Part shown: piece by piece, positions 24,589 through 37,849 of the stretch | How positions within the stretch are numbered: the first letter of the stretch is position 1 | Layout: each line of letters starts with the position of its first letter | DNA from: Plectrocnemia conspersa | Lineage: Eukaryota; Arthropoda; Insecta; Trichoptera; Polycentropodidae | Direction: 5' to 3' | Assembly: GCA_009617715.1 (NCBI GenBank) | Contig: VTFK01000284.1 | Coordinates: 248,001 to 312,000 of the forward strand | DNA length: 64,000 bases | The notes under the pieces: model-generated | The model's database searches: none | What the model was told of the DNA's origin: nothing | Seen by the model: only the letters and a program-made list of their open reading frames with translations | Program-made: the position numbers and the translations under genes

Positions 24589-27500
24589 CCCGCGCTTTGC
24601 TCCGGCGAAGTATCCCACATCATGTGCAATCGGTAGCATTTTTCTGTTATCAATGTGCGTTTTGTTCGGCGCGTGCGTAACACGCCGTCGTTATTATGTA
24701 ACCGTATTTAGCAATTTTGTATCTATCGTAATAGCCGCCTTGCCAATCAATGTAATCCTATTGTATTTCTTTTGGAAAGCGTTCCTGTCGATACCGCCGT
24801 TGCAGCGTCGTTCGTCAAACGAGCGACTTGATTCATATATTATTTTTAACGTTCTTGTGAAGACATTCTTAGCATTAATTTTTGTAAGAATCTCTTTAGT
24901 GTCAAACCGTATTTTGAAATTGCAATTCTGTATTTTTTTATTGCACATTTTTTATTTGAAAATTTTATATATGGCAACACTTTTTGTTGAGCCGGTGAGT
25001 TTGAATCGTAAATCAAACATATCTCAGGCAAATGTACTTATATGACGAGAGCCTTGTGACACGGGGGATCCTCAAAGGTTGCGAAGAATTGTATCAAAAA
25101 AAATCCCCTCTCCTATGATTAATATAATTTTAATGATCTGTTTTTTTATAATACAAATGTGATATTTTGCAGCGACGATTGTATTATATGTCATTTATGC
25201 GGTTTCCTCGCAGGATCGCCATGACAGTACTGATGTGACCTATGTCGTCGAATGTGCAGCCTCCTATCTATCGCTGAGGCAACTTGTGATAATTATAGAT
25301 CAATTTTTTACAGATATAATTTTGATATGATTAGTTGTAACGTTAGAATAATTTTATTAAGACCCTTGCAGTAATGTGAAAATCTTGAACAGATTTATTT
25401 ATTTTATACAATGTTGCCATGTAATAAATTTTCACTTTTGTTGTGCGTGTGTAATAAATAATTTAAGACCATTTTTATTTCCCGCTGGTCGGATTTGTAA
25501 CACTGGCATAGTTGACAAAATGGTCTTAAAAAAGCATTTATCTCTGAAAGACATTTTATATTTATTTTATTGCTCGAATAACTAAATGTTGCTACATAAG
25601 TAGTGTAGATCTGAATAGATAGTAATAAAATCAGGACTATATTTGAAGTGCATGGAATTAGAAATATTAGTCATAAAATTGTTTTTAATATATGTTATTA
25701 TTTAATTACTTTAAAATAAACTAAAACATTAGTTTCAATATGACTATTGTGATATTTCAATTTAAAGTGATAATATTTTTATTCATTTATTTGTTAAAAA
25801 TAGTTTTAAAATAAGCTCCTAAAAATGACTTTTACTTGTACTCTTAATTTCATGTTCTTTTGCTATAAGGTCAGTACAAAAAGCCATACGTTTTTATAAT
25901 TAATCCATATGGAGTTCAATATGGGTAACAATGACATTATTGCAAACAATCCTGAATTAGTAATTTCGAGATTATCTGAAGAATTGTAATTTTGAATATG
26001 TAATTTTACTTCAGCTCATAAAATATTAACCAGATCTGTAGAAAAATAGATCATTAAAAAATGACACTACTTATGCAGCAACTTTATAGTTACTATTATA
26101 ATACAATTGAAGTAATTATTTTATTTTATGCTTTAAAACATATGTGAATGTCTGTGAAATTGTTGACGATAACGATAAATTAAATTATATTTATTTATTT
26201 GATCATTATCATTCTTTTTTATTATAACTACATAATACGTGTGTAATTTTAATTGAAAACCGACAGCTTTATTAAAATTTGCATTTAACACTCGCAGCGA
26301 GTGAATACTCAAAGTAGACATAGATTAGTAAATTTGTATTTTAGTTGTAATTTATTTAGTCGTAGTAGTTATCAACATCAATCAGTATTAGTTATATATA
26401 AGTGATGAACTTTATTTTATATATATATATTTTATTGTCATATATAAATAATATTATTATTGTAATTAATATCACTCTGGAATTGCTAGAATTGTGTAGT
26501 CGATCATAATTAATTTTACAGCTTTTTACGCTTTCTTATAATGCCTTTATATTTACTTTTACGTGTTCTTTTGTGATGTTTCCGTTTAGTTAAGATTGTC
26601 TAGATAAGTTTTGAACTGTGATTACATAATTGTAATTTCCTCTTTATGGTTAAATTCAACCGATCCATGACTTGCTGTAATATTCTCCGTGGCATCGTCA
26701 TGATTATTATTACGTATAATTGTATGAAGGTAAGTTGACGAGCAGCTGCCATATTGAACGGAACGATTCTTGGTTAGAGTCAGTATTTAAAATTATTTAT
26801 TTAAGGTATAGTGTAAATACTATATATCTAGTATGAATAAATTGATTGTGCTGATGTTGACGTCTCCGATTTATACCACTATTTTTATGTTTCATTTTTA
26901 TGAAAGTACACTTCCATGAATGTCATGTATATTCTGTGAAATAAATGTATAAAATCAATTAAGCTTTAATTTATTGTATTATTCAATATGTACCACTCAT
27001 TTTTCAAAAGAAGATTCTCGAAGAATGGATAGAAATGGCGATACTCAATAACAGTGGGTGTTTAAGCCCTCCCCGATCTTGTCTGAGCTAACTCGGAAAT
27101 TTATATTTCGTGAATTCTCATCTCAAAAATCAGTAAATTTCACGAAAAAATGATCACAGGATTTTTGTGTTAAAAATTAAATTTGTACGAATATTTTAAA
27201 ATGTTTTTATACCGCCGCATAGAAAGGGTGTGTCTGCGCAAAAGTTTTTGAGTCATTTTTAAAAAAAGTACTGTGACCGAAAAGTGGTTAACAAACATAG
27301 TTTATAAAATACCTTTAAATATACGATACACAAACCTGTCTAAATATACAGTATCAATGTGGATTTCGCAATGGAAGATCAACTAATGTCTAAATCCTCA
27401 CACAAACAGATCCTAGAAGTCGCGGTTAGTTAACATTGATACATATCAACTATTCTAGCCAGCATACGACATAATACGGCATTAATGATAGAAGCCTAGT

Positions 27501-27636
27501 CAATCTTTAAAAAAACAACTATATTTCTTAATACACCTAGTGCCAATATAATCATTATTATTATTATTAAAATAAATAATGTTTATTACAAAAAGCAAAT
27601 ATTTATTATCTTGCTATACAAAGTGTATATTGTATT
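24589..27636. other. Region between convergent CUEDC2 and PUS3 genes
   Basis: The first part is presumably the CUEDC2 3' untranslated region. A 166-codon open frame overlaps its end (24545-25045) in another frame; it looks hydrophobic by composition only. AATAAA occurs near 26942. The only defined element is the MITE at 27066-27287. No further gene is recognised. Confidence 0.45.
27066..27287. mobile_element. TTAA-flanked piggyBac-type MITE, copy 2
   Basis: The 222-bp relative of 6375-6610 has TTAA at 27062-27065 and 27288-27291. It matches copy 1 over 'gagctaactcggaaattt', 'gtgaattctcat' and the right end 'aagtggttaa', with many substitutions, so it is an old insertion. It lies 350 bases beyond the PUS3 stop codon. 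Confidence 0.7.
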
Positions 27637-29687
27637 TTATTCATCAACGTTAGTTTGCTTTAGCCTTTTTTTATCTATATAATGCTTTATGCGATTTTCC
27701 AGTGTTTCTGAAAAAAATATTTATATGAATTTCTTTATATCTTTGACACACTATAGACATATTAGAAAAAAAATTAAATTACCGCATTTTGATCTTTTCA
27801 GCAATGGAACATAATTTCTTGCTTTCACGCCCTGAATTAAAAAATCACTACTAAAAATTTTATTTTTTAACTCGTCCTTTTCCAAGTCCTCAGTAATACA
27901 CTCACTTAAAACAACCATCAAATCATTTGTTATAATATCTTTGATCATCGAACATCTGTAAATTAATAAAATCGCATATTAAATATTCTTTGTAGTTATA
28001 TATTTAATTAATATTAACTGAAATTAACAAACTCAATTTGAGATTTGATCCATTGCTCTCGGAAACATTTAATAACATTAATAATTTCTTCTTTATCTAT
28101 ATACCAATTGTTGGCAAACGTTTTATTTCTAATATTCGACTCTTCAATTTCCATTTTCTCATTTTCGGATTGATCATTCGGAAGTTCCTCGTAAGAGCAA
28201 AAGAAAAGATTCAGAGGCAACTCGATCGCCATATTATACTGAGGTTTTCTGTAATCAAATCTATACATGTGAATATCTAAAGAAATGCTGGAAAAACAGT
28301 CAATTCTTAACTATGCCATTAACTATTCCAATATATAGTTTTGTACAATTTCTGAATAGCCAAAATAATGGATGGAGTTAAGTAATTATAAAGACGTTCT
28401 TACAGCACTCTATATAATTTTATACGTACTGCGGATACGACTCTACATCCAGCAATTCTTTGAAAATCGACGGATTCTCCTTTCCACTGCCAATTAAAAA
28501 AAGGATTGCAGCAATGCATCTGATCTGATGCCACAAAAATGCATTTCCAGTTATCATTAAATAATACATGGAGTTTTCTATCAAAATAAAAAATTGTATA
28601 AATTATACTAATAGGAATTTATATAAAATTACATAATATTTTTTTTAATACTGTATACCATTAGATTTTTCATCTTCATTATCACTGTTTAATATCTCGA
28701 CTTTGTGTATATGTCTCAGATATTTTGTTACGCCATTTCCTACGTCCATTTTGCAAAGATTACGAAAATCATGGGTTCCAATCAAATATTTACAGCCTTC
28801 TTTCATCTTATCTATATCAAGGAACGATTTGGGAAACCAATATTTGTAAACACGGTACTTACAATCAAATCTGAAAAATTAAATTATATGTTATTATTAA
28901 AATAAAATTCATATTAATTATTAAAAAATAATATAACAAACCTTGCACTGAAAGGCTCTTCCGTAAATTTAGAAGGAATAGGCATCCAACATATTGCTCT
29001 AACATCATTCGGCAAAAGTCGATTCAACATTCGACAGTAAGGTAATTCTTTATCCAAATTCGTTCCGGCCAAAATTTCGTCTTCTGATAGACTACTTCGT
29101 ATTTGTATAGAAATCACCTAAAATATATATCGAATGTTAACCTACTCGAATATATTTGGACATTAAATTTGATAATACACACCTGTCCACTGGCACTGAC
29201 TCCTTTATCGGTCCGACCGCATCGATGGTAACTCGAATTCTCTCTCGCAGATATTAGCTGTGTCTTTTTTAGTGCGGCGAATATAAAGTATTCGATTGTA
29301 TTATTGGAATCTTCTTGAGTAGCCAATCCGTCATAGCTTTGCCCTAAATATGCAATGCGTAATAATATTTTTCGACTGGTACACTTGGAAAAGTCAAATT
29401 CCCTCTTGCTTTTATTTTTGTCAGTGACGTTTTTAATTTTCCCGTTTGAATTAGATAAAACTTCGTTTTTCTTTGTTATTATATTCTTTAATTGTAATGC
29501 TTGAGCTTCTAATTGAATAATTCTGTCAGCTAACACCTGTTAAGATAAATAAATTTTCATATGAAACAAAATAACAACATATATTTAAAAAATTGTACCA
29601 TCTAATACTTACTTCTTTACTCAGTTGCATTAGTTCATCTTTTGGCAAGTTTTTATTCTTGTTTTTATCAACACATATTTTTGACAT
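27637..29687 (-). CDS. Pus3: tRNA pseudouridine synthase PUS3 (DEG1/TruA family)
   Basis: Exons in coding order are 29687-29613, 29536-29183, 29117-28942, 28870-28659, 28577-28430, 28248-28033, 27955-27783 and 27707-27637, giving 474 aa (human about 480). It is predicted to convert uridine to pseudouridine at positions 38/39 of the tRNA anticodon arm. Residues ~23-50 form a Leu-rich coiled-coil-like helix. The catalytic motif GRTDKGVSA contains Asp135. Downstream blocks typical of PUS3 are SARFDCKYR, GTHDFRNLCKMDV, NAFLWHQIRC, LFLIGSGK, PQKPQY, EGVKAR-like GVKARNYVPL and the final KCETLENRI. Frames close exactly through all seven introns; two donors are GTTTGT. I start at 29687 because the downstream sequence fits the family. 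An in-frame upstream ATG at 29756 would add 23 residues without family support. The stop codon overlaps one AATAAA; a second lies at 27607-27602. Confidence 0.95.
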
Positions 29688-29759
29688 CTTGTAAACAATG
29701 CAACTTAACCTAGCATCAATATTATAAACGTCAAATGTAAATTTTGGTAATAACACAAT

Positions 29760-32290
29760 TTAATTCGACCATCTACATTTTTTTGTAAACTGTTGCATTC
29801 ATATTGATTAATTCCCAACCTACATTTATTACCATTTTAAAAATATAATATGAAATATTTTAAAGGTCCCAAAAAATATTATAACATATCTTATGATCAG
29901 TTTTTATAAAACTTATCCCTCCTTTTTTGCCTAATTATTTTTATATCATTATTAAAATAAACTCAAATATCAATTACTAAAATTTACCGCAAAAAAAACA
30001 ATGAATTAAATATTGCACGTAGAAATTGCATACATGTATATAGCCACTGTCTTAACACTTGATTCAATAATAGTGTTCCGTATCTTTGTTCTATTGATAT
30101 GGGAAAAATCGCACGTGCTACACAAAACTGAACATGCACGTGTTTAAAAATAAACGCTGTAATTTGTTTTTTTTATCATGTCATATTTTGCGTAAATATT
30201 TAATGCATAAATTAATTTATAATTTAACAAGGCCGTGTAGTGTGTTTTAATTGATATACGTACAAAAATGCTTCTTTCTGCGTTTTTTTTTATGAAATTT
30301 TCAATTGCTCAACATTCACTTTTATATTCTGAGTACGGACGATAATGACATCTGTGAAGTTCTTTAACGCCCACGCGCGTAATAAAATCAATCGGATTAA
30401 CAAACTATGAAAATAATCTACGATTCGGTTGCACGTTTGCGTCACAATCTGTTTAAATATTCACTTAACAACGTCACAATGTACGTATAGTGTAGGTTAT
30501 TTTTATTTTTAACTACTAATTTGGAATTCTTACACACCGACACACAGGAGATTAGCCGTGAAATTCGATTGGTTTCCATATTTAGTTGAACCTGTCACGC
30601 TTCGAGTCCAGTAAAAGTAACGAACGTGCACTGAAAAGAAAAAAATAGCATTAATAAATATATTTAAAATTCAATACAAAACAAACAATAGCCAGACATA
30701 TTTTTTATTGTCATATAACACGGAAAATGTGAATGGAAATAAGTATAATTATTACTGTTTTTTTTAAATAAGGAATGTCCACTGACATTTATTTGCCTGA
30801 AAAAATCTTTGCTTAAAATTTTTATTTTTGCCGTCATATTTGCTATTAACAATTACATAATATATAATACTATATAGCTAGTTACATCACGATTATTTAT
30901 TCGTCGGGCACAATACAAATTGCAACAGAGCGAGCGCCTTTGCATGTTTCTCAAACTACATATATTATATAGTTATGTAAGTAATACAGTAACAGCTTCA
31001 GTTTTGTTTGCTCTCTTTTGATTTATTGACGTTAATAAATATATGATACCAGTTCAGGAAAAAATTGCTTATAAGCGTGTTATATATTTTATTTTATTTT
31101 TATTGTATCACTACAAAAAAGTTATTAATCAAAAATATATATTTGATATGCATAAAAAGTGTAATTTATTTATATTACAATTTTGAAAGTAATAATCTAA
31201 TCCTAGATATATATATGAACTACTTGAATTCTGTTGTATTTTATATTTTAATAAATATATACATTTATCTACTATCAATAATAATATACATATTATATAT
31301 TATTTTACGTGTTACTCCAGAATCTGGGTATTCCTTATATTAATTTCTATATATTTAATTAAATGAAGACTTACCCTAAAATAAAATAAAATGCAACCAA
31401 CTCAAAACCATCACAAAATAATAAAAGCATCCTTTAAACCTAAACAATGTAATTACAATACACAAAGCCTTAACATAACAGACAAAGCAAACACGAAGGT
31501 CTGAAGTAGGAAAATTCTAACGAGGGTCAACTCGTAAGTTTGTTTAAAAAATGTCATTTCAGAAATAATTACGTGTCAAAGCGTCAGCTAACTTGACAGT
31601 TCGTGTCAATCTACCTGGAGTATATATACATATATATTCTTAATGTACGACTAAAAAACCATCCCATATATGATATTTGCAATATTACAATATATTACGA
31701 TACATCGATGCGTGGAAAAGTCGATGAAAAACACGATTCGCTAAATATAGATATTTTTTATTATTATGGATACATACATATGCACATAGAAATGACATGC
31801 TTTCTAAACAGCACTATCTATTCGATCGGAAATAATCAATCTTTTCAAAATGTCAATGTCACGAATCGACATATGTAATTAAACGATCAATTGTATTTGT
31901 ACTTGGCTTAAAAATCAAATTACAAACTTGTTGTCTCTTAATTCGTAATTAGAAATTCTGGATTAAAATAACATTTCGAATGAAGGCAATTAAAAATGAA
32001 TGCAATGTTTCAAAGTAAACAGCCTTAAAATGCTTTTATTACATTTGTACGTCAATCTAACTAAATAATTTACTAATTAACATTACCTATATTTGTAGAC
32101 ATGTGACTATATCACCTGTGACGTATATTGATGGCTCTGAACATAAATTTTGACTTTTCACAAATTTTTGTTTACAAATCAAGTTATAAAAAAAAGATTT
32201 TTGATAAAATGATTACATATTATTACATACATATTAATAAATAAAACTGAAATTTCGAGAAATAAAAAAGAGCACAATTTGGCTGTAGAT
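29760..32290. other. AT-rich intergenic DNA upstream of PUS3
   Basis: The PUS3 promoter must lie just beyond 29690-29760 but shows no clear core motif. The rest is AT-rich with long open frames of biased composition (Ile, Tyr, Leu) at 31065-31343 and 31603-31878. I read these as chance frames. No gene recognised. Confidence 0.45.
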
Positions 32291-32293
32291 AAT

Positions 32294-32562
32294 CAGTGGC
32301 GTAGCTATGGTGGGGCGAAGAGGGCGGGCCGCCCCAGGCGGCACTTGCTTGGGGGCGGCATATTCGCGATGGGATCGTCTAGTGTGGTTCTTAACCCAGA
32401 ATACACTAAAACATATATAAATCCACGAATAACAACAGCTTAATAATAACCAATTTATTATTTTAAGAAATGCTGATTTAATGACCCTGCAAAAAATGTA
32501 TGTGGGGGGGACGGCAATTTTAAGGATCGCCCTGGGCGGCACATACCCTAGCTACGCCACTG
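32294..32562. mobile_element. hAT-type MITE with perfect 8-bp target duplication
   Basis: The 269-bp element starts CAGTGGCGTAGCTA and ends TAGCTACGCCACTG. It is flanked on both sides by the identical octamer TAGATAAT (32286-32293 and 32563-32570). Sub-terminal sequence includes GC-rich GGGCGGCAC-type repeats in both orientations. An 8-bp duplication and CAGNG terminus indicate the hAT superfamily. The intact duplication suggests a fairly recent insertion. Confidence 0.85.
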
Positions 32563-33001
32563 TAGATAATGCAGCAGTACACCATAGAATAAATAGCTAC
32601 CCGTGTTGTAATACAATATACATAAAGATCCACAACTGTGTTTTTATAGTTAGTCAGTTTTTAGTGTTTTTAGAAATTAAACACTTTAAATTATTTCACT
32701 ACGACTATGAACGAATACATAACGAATAGTAGGACAATATTCGAATAACTAATAGTTCAAAAATCGGGCGAATATATTCGGTATTCGAATATTCGAATTG
32801 AAGTCTACAAACTGCCAAAACCATTTCTACAAAATATCGTTTAGAAATTTGGAAGATATTACTAATAAGCTTTCTGAAGTTTTTTTAATGAAATATTATT
32901 ATTATTTTCCTTGCTTGACAGATCTATTATAACTTTATAAGGCTAAAGTTTGTGAAAGCATTTCAGGCATTTATATTATTAGTTTTCATATTGTCCTAGC
33001 C

Positions 33002-33445
33002 CAGGGGTCGGCAACCTTTTGAGACGGAAGAGCCAAAAGTTACAATTTACAAAATTTCCCAGTTTTTAAAGAGCCATTAACATATTTATATTAATATTAT
33101 GGTATTTGATTAGGATTAGGTATATCAATTTGATTTCTGATTTAAAATAATAGCTTTAAATGTGAAATAATATTTATTCATATAACACCATTCATATGCA
33201 CCAATAACTAAACAAACAGAACAGTGTTGCCACATTTCAAAAATGTCAGCTGTCCGTTACTCTCTACTCCACATATTCTCACTGTTCTCTGTTGAGTGTT
33301 TTTATCCTGTTTTTTTGCAGTATAATCTTTTTTATGAGTTTTGAAAATAAAATAATTATTAATATTTGCGCATGGAACTAGAGACCCGCTTCTTGACGTC
33401 AAAAGAGCCGCATGCGGCTCGCGAGCCGCAGGTTGCCGACCCCTA
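33002..33445. mobile_element. hAT-type MITE, 444 bp
   Basis: It starts CAGGGGTCGGCAACC and ends with the complement, with one change at the last base. Flanking octamers TCCTAGCC (32994-33001) and ACCTAGCC (33446-33453) differ at one position. The right end carries a GC-rich hairpin-like run around GCCGCATGCGGC. The interior has no transposase. Confidence 0.85.
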
Positions 33446-34005
33446 ACCTAGCCAGTGTATCAGATGTGTTTATTTTTGATACAAGATAGAGTAGGCTGGT
33501 TTATACTTGATATTTGTGCAACGATTTGAGTGTCGTTCGCGTAAATTTGTATAATTATGTTAATGTATTATAAACTTCCCTCTTATGCGTGACGAGAAGA
33601 AGGAATCGACATAATCCCTACATTTTACGTACGGTATGTATGTTTTATTTTAATTTGCCGATAGTTTATGTGAACTTGACGATGGCTGAGTGTTTTTAAC
33701 GCCACAGAAGTTTTGTTTCTCACGCTCATTTCAATGACAGAATTAAAAATTGCTTCCTGTAATCAACATTAGTCTCCTACAACATTATGTTCCTACAATA
33801 TTTAAATACTAGTGTGTAATAATATATAAAAATACAATTAAATATTATTAAACAGCTAATTACACCAAAAAATCAAGAAATCAACCACAAAATAAAATTA
33901 GCAACTACTACAACAGAAAATAACCCAAAATAGATTTTTTTATATATAATTGTATGTATTAGGTAATTCCGACTTAAATGTCGTTTTTATAACGAAGAAA
34001 AAACT

Positions 34006-34225
34006 TTTTAGTTTTATTTTTTTTAAATCTTCCGTTGTAAGCTGATAGGCATAAGCCCAATTCGTTACAACGGAGTAAATCTGTACCAACATGTAAGTAT
34101 TAACCTGAAAAAATTGAAAGTCTGAGAGTCGGTGATATCCATATTATTAAATATAAATTATTATGTGTAATATATTTTATAATCAATAAATGGCATTGCA
34201 CCTGAGGCTATCTCAGGTCGAGTGT
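34006..34225 (-). mobile_element. SINE body, minus-orientation copy (5'-truncated)
   Basis: The reverse complement matches the 3' part of the SINE at 41893-42224, with shared phrases 'aatcttccgtt', 'gtaagtattaacc', 'attgaaagtct' and 'atattattaa'. An A-rich 3' tail appears on the plus strand as a T-rich run at about 34006-34027. The tRNA-like head is missing or unrecognisable. Confidence 0.6.
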
Positions 34226-35289
34226 CTGCCAGAGTCTGACAAGTGACTGCCTTCTCCTCATTGGAATCAAGGCTCAAGTATTCAGGGCTGCAAAGCTTGC
34301 TGACTAATCACAATCATGCAGCGAAAATTCAGCCAATGATTGCACCCGCTTCTTAGAATAATGAAATTAATATACGCCTTTAGAAAGTGACATTTGCTCG
34401 ATGGATATCTCCAAGGTCGAATTGCGTAACGGGAATTTTGTAGCCTTACGGTACTATTTGTCTTCCGGTAATATATTGTTTCCCGTGACCGTTTCTTAAC
34501 ATAAAAATATTCATTCAATGCACCGAAAAATCCTTGCGTGTTTTTTATAGAGGAACCCTTTAGTTCTAGTATTAACGAGAGCCTTTGTGTGATCGCACTA
34601 TTGTCTAGTTTACCCTTATTGATAAATGATCACTTTTGGTCAGTGTAATTAACGCGAGTTTCAAGAATAATATCCCCCCACAAACGAGTACTCTGTGTGA
34701 TCCCCACAGCATATTATTTCCTGATGTTTTTTTATAAAAATATTTACATAAAATATATCATCATAAATATTTTCAGTAAAAAGTCGCTTGTGTTAAATAT
34801 ACACATAGTTGAATATTTTGAAAAATATAACTTTATAGCTTCAACTCGCAAGTCAGGCAGTGGCGCCTGACCAATAGAAACATATTAGATAAAAAGTACA
34901 GTTTCTTAAGAATTATAGACGAATTTTATTTACAATTTTAATTTATTTGGCAACTATAAAAAACTAAAATCTGAAAGAACATAAGGTTTGAAGGATAACA
35001 TAATAAACTGAAATTAGTTATGATGCTGTGAAGAAAACCAGTTCTAGCAATTTACACATCTAAAAATAAATCAGCGTATTTTATTACTTAAAACTTTATA
35101 TCCACATATTTTATTTTAAAACCATTTCAGACGTTTAACAGCTATTGGTGAAAAGAATGTTGAATCTAACGTAGTTACTGAAAATATTTTTTTCTAAAAC
35201 GTATATTTATACAATTGCCAACGCTATAATGTTATGATTGCGAAACATATGTAAAATCCGGAATTCAATTGAACCAAATTTTAACTTTT

Positions 35290-35640
35290 TTTCACACACA
35301 CGTCGCATACGACCAATCGCATGTTCGAATCGGATTTCGCTCGAAGGCTCCTCCATATGTAGGGCAACCGATGACTGATCGATACACATAAAAGTTTAAT
35401 GTAATCATATATGCTGTCGTCACGGTGACATGCCAAAGACAGAATTTCACGTCTTTCACTCCTCCAGCTCGACCGATGCTTGACCGGAGTTTTGCGCGGA
35501 ACGGAAGCACAAAAACGGAAATAGGAGTCAGTCTGCGACGAAAGCTTCATAAGCGAGGAACAGATGGTCTTTCCGCTGAAAGCATGTGTTCGTTCAATAG
35601 AATTATACCAACAATATCATGTTTTAATATGAATATTTAA
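35290..35640 (+). promoter_or_regulatory. Candidate promoter and untranslated first exon of the anoctamin gene
   Basis: Base composition is closer to balanced here than in the flanks, CpGs are frequent, and the stretch ends at a consensus-quality donor (TTTAA|GTAAGTATC) at 35640/35641. The next good plus-strand acceptor that needs a partner is at 42360, in front of the first anoctamin coding exon. The linking intron would be 6.7 kb. Open frames on both strands here do not resemble known proteins. Confidence 0.4.
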
Positions 35641-37318
35641 GTAAGTATCATACTCGTGCGTTCATTATTTATAGAATTGAGTCGATTATCAAAAGCTGCC
35701 ATAAGTATTAACAAATATCAATCAATATTAAATTTAGTCATTTAGAATATCATATTTATATTAATAATAATTTAGATGTAAATGCATTATAACATCGCAC
35801 GATCATATTATAAAATGGTATATAATAATAAAAGAAATTATGCAAAATATAAATCAGTAGCCAGTAGTTGTTTTGGTTATGTCCTATTTATAATAGTTAT
35901 TGTTACATTTTAATTTAGTCATATAAAATGTCTATTGGTTTAATCAGTTTTTTGCTAACAACTTTTTTTGTTTGTTAAAACATATTTTCTACGACTACGT
36001 GTTATATCGTTGGGATTAAACTACAAATAAGAATCAATAACTTAATTTATATTTAAATGTATCTCTAATTTGATGTTAATAGTCTGTGTTTTTTATGTAT
36101 ATTATTTATTTTCTATGTGCGAGGGATCAGTTAGCAATTAAATTATATTCAAGTATTTTTATTGTTAGTCAAGTTTGCTTTCCGTTGATTTTTCAACAGA
36201 TACAATTTTAGTTTTTATGTCATATTTCGTAACTAAGCAATCTTTAGTATACGATTTGAAGATATAAACTTTTTATTAAATCAAATTGGTATAAATATAC
36301 TATAAGGTTGTTCCATAGATATTTGCGTTTTTTAATGTGCGGGTTAAAAGAGTTAAAAATTAAAACGTGGAATAATTTTGCTAAATAATGTATTATCCAC
36401 ATTTTCCTACAATTATTCTCCACGTGTTAATCTATATAATAATAAAAAAACAGTCGCAAAAAACTCACACTTTCTGCAAAAAGTTCCAGTAATAACTTTC
36501 CCAATAAATCATTAAATTAATAAAAAATAATTGTATATTTTAATACAAGAAATACTAATGGCAACACTGCAATTCGTGTCGGTGTCATTTTAAATAATAT
36601 CCAACACAAAAGCAACTAGGCGCTAGTTGCGAATAGACGTTTCGCTTGTATCGTTTTCTCTTCAATTATTTATTTTTCGTTGGATACACGTGAAGAGTAA
36701 TGGCAAAAAAATATACAAATGTAAAAATAATTAGAGACAATTATCTTTGTTTTTAACGACACTATTTTGAAAAAAACTAATTGTCAACGACAATATAAAT
36801 AGATAATATTTGGCCATAACAACGTTTTTACGGGACGCTAAGTTTTACTTGTGTTATATCAATTATAATAAGTGCAAGTGTATTATGCATATGTAATTGC
36901 AAAGTGATTTCGCCAACAAAATGAGATAGGTAATGTCTGTTCGTATTTTTTCACATATGGATATCGCATTATTTTTTCCATCATTACTGCTCGTATGTGA
37001 CCTCTGCGAAGTACTTATTTCCTATATAATGAAGTAATGATCGATCCCAAGCGAATGAAATATTATGTAGAGCACAAATTGATATTTGTAAGCGAATAGC
37101 AAAACATAAATGTTTATTTTATATTTGTTTTTTTTTAATTATTCTTTGTTTTTATTTTGATTTTAAATCATTTTTCAATTCTCAATTTATTGTTTATTTA
37201 AATAATATTTCATTGGTTTTGATCGAATATATTTTTAAAACATTTAATTTGTGAGCAGGAGTGGTTAAGACGTCGACCGAGTCGTTTGACTGCAGTGGCA
37301 GCTATATATAAAATAATT

Positions 37319-37490
37319 GTTTAATAAAGCAAATTGTTTGTGCATAACTATTGACTAGATTAGGTGCGAGCGAAAGGCAGCGAGTGAGCATTAATCAGAA
37401 CAGTGAACACCCCATGAATAACTCTTTTTCTGAAGAAAATATCTATAAAATTATCTTACATAAATGCACAAACAATTCGTTTTATGAAAC
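37319..37490. mobile_element. Short TIR element, family A copy 2
   Basis: The 172-bp unit is related to 14341-14509 but in the opposite orientation inside. The terminal inverted repeats are ~27 bases with four or so mismatches and contain the AATTGTTTGTGCAT core. The interior has 'gattaggtgcgagcg' and 'gtgaacaccccat'. Just upstream (37258-37308) is a short tRNA-like stretch with 'gtggttaagacgtc' but no B box. Confidence 0.65.
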
Positions 37491-37849
37491 AAAGTATTTA
37501 TTTAAATTCACATATCTCTTAAAACCATTCCCAATTAAATCAAACCCTTTTTAATATCTACAAAGTATCAGTATAACATTTTCTAATATATATGATATAC
37601 TAAACCAAATGCAAATAACGCATTGCTTATTTAAGTTAGAACTCAAATGGTTGTTTTTTTTTAAGAATAAATGGCGATTGATTGAAATAAAATCTCAATA
37701 AGCACTTTCAGCAGTAACTTGTTTGTTGAAGACCTCACTTTACCCTGTAAAAAATTTCCGAAATGGTTATTCAAACAAGTAATAATCTTTTAGCAGGATG
37801 AATATGGTGGTTGATGAAATATTTCATAGCCCAACTCGTTCAATTTTGA

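Noticed and set aside
24545..25045. 166-codon frame overlapping the CUEDC2 stop
   Set aside because: It overlaps the true last exon in another frame and continues into the 3' UTR; composition is generic hydrophobic.
29688..29756. Upstream in-frame ATG of PUS3 as start
   Set aside because: The 23 extra residues are not family-like; the ATG at 29687 gives the expected length.
31065..31878. Long Ile/Tyr/Leu frames, considered as a mitochondrial insertion
   Set aside because: No mitochondrial gene motif or order; explained by extreme AT content.
37258..37308. tRNA-Ser-like stretch
   Set aside because: A-box similarity only; no B box or T arm follows.
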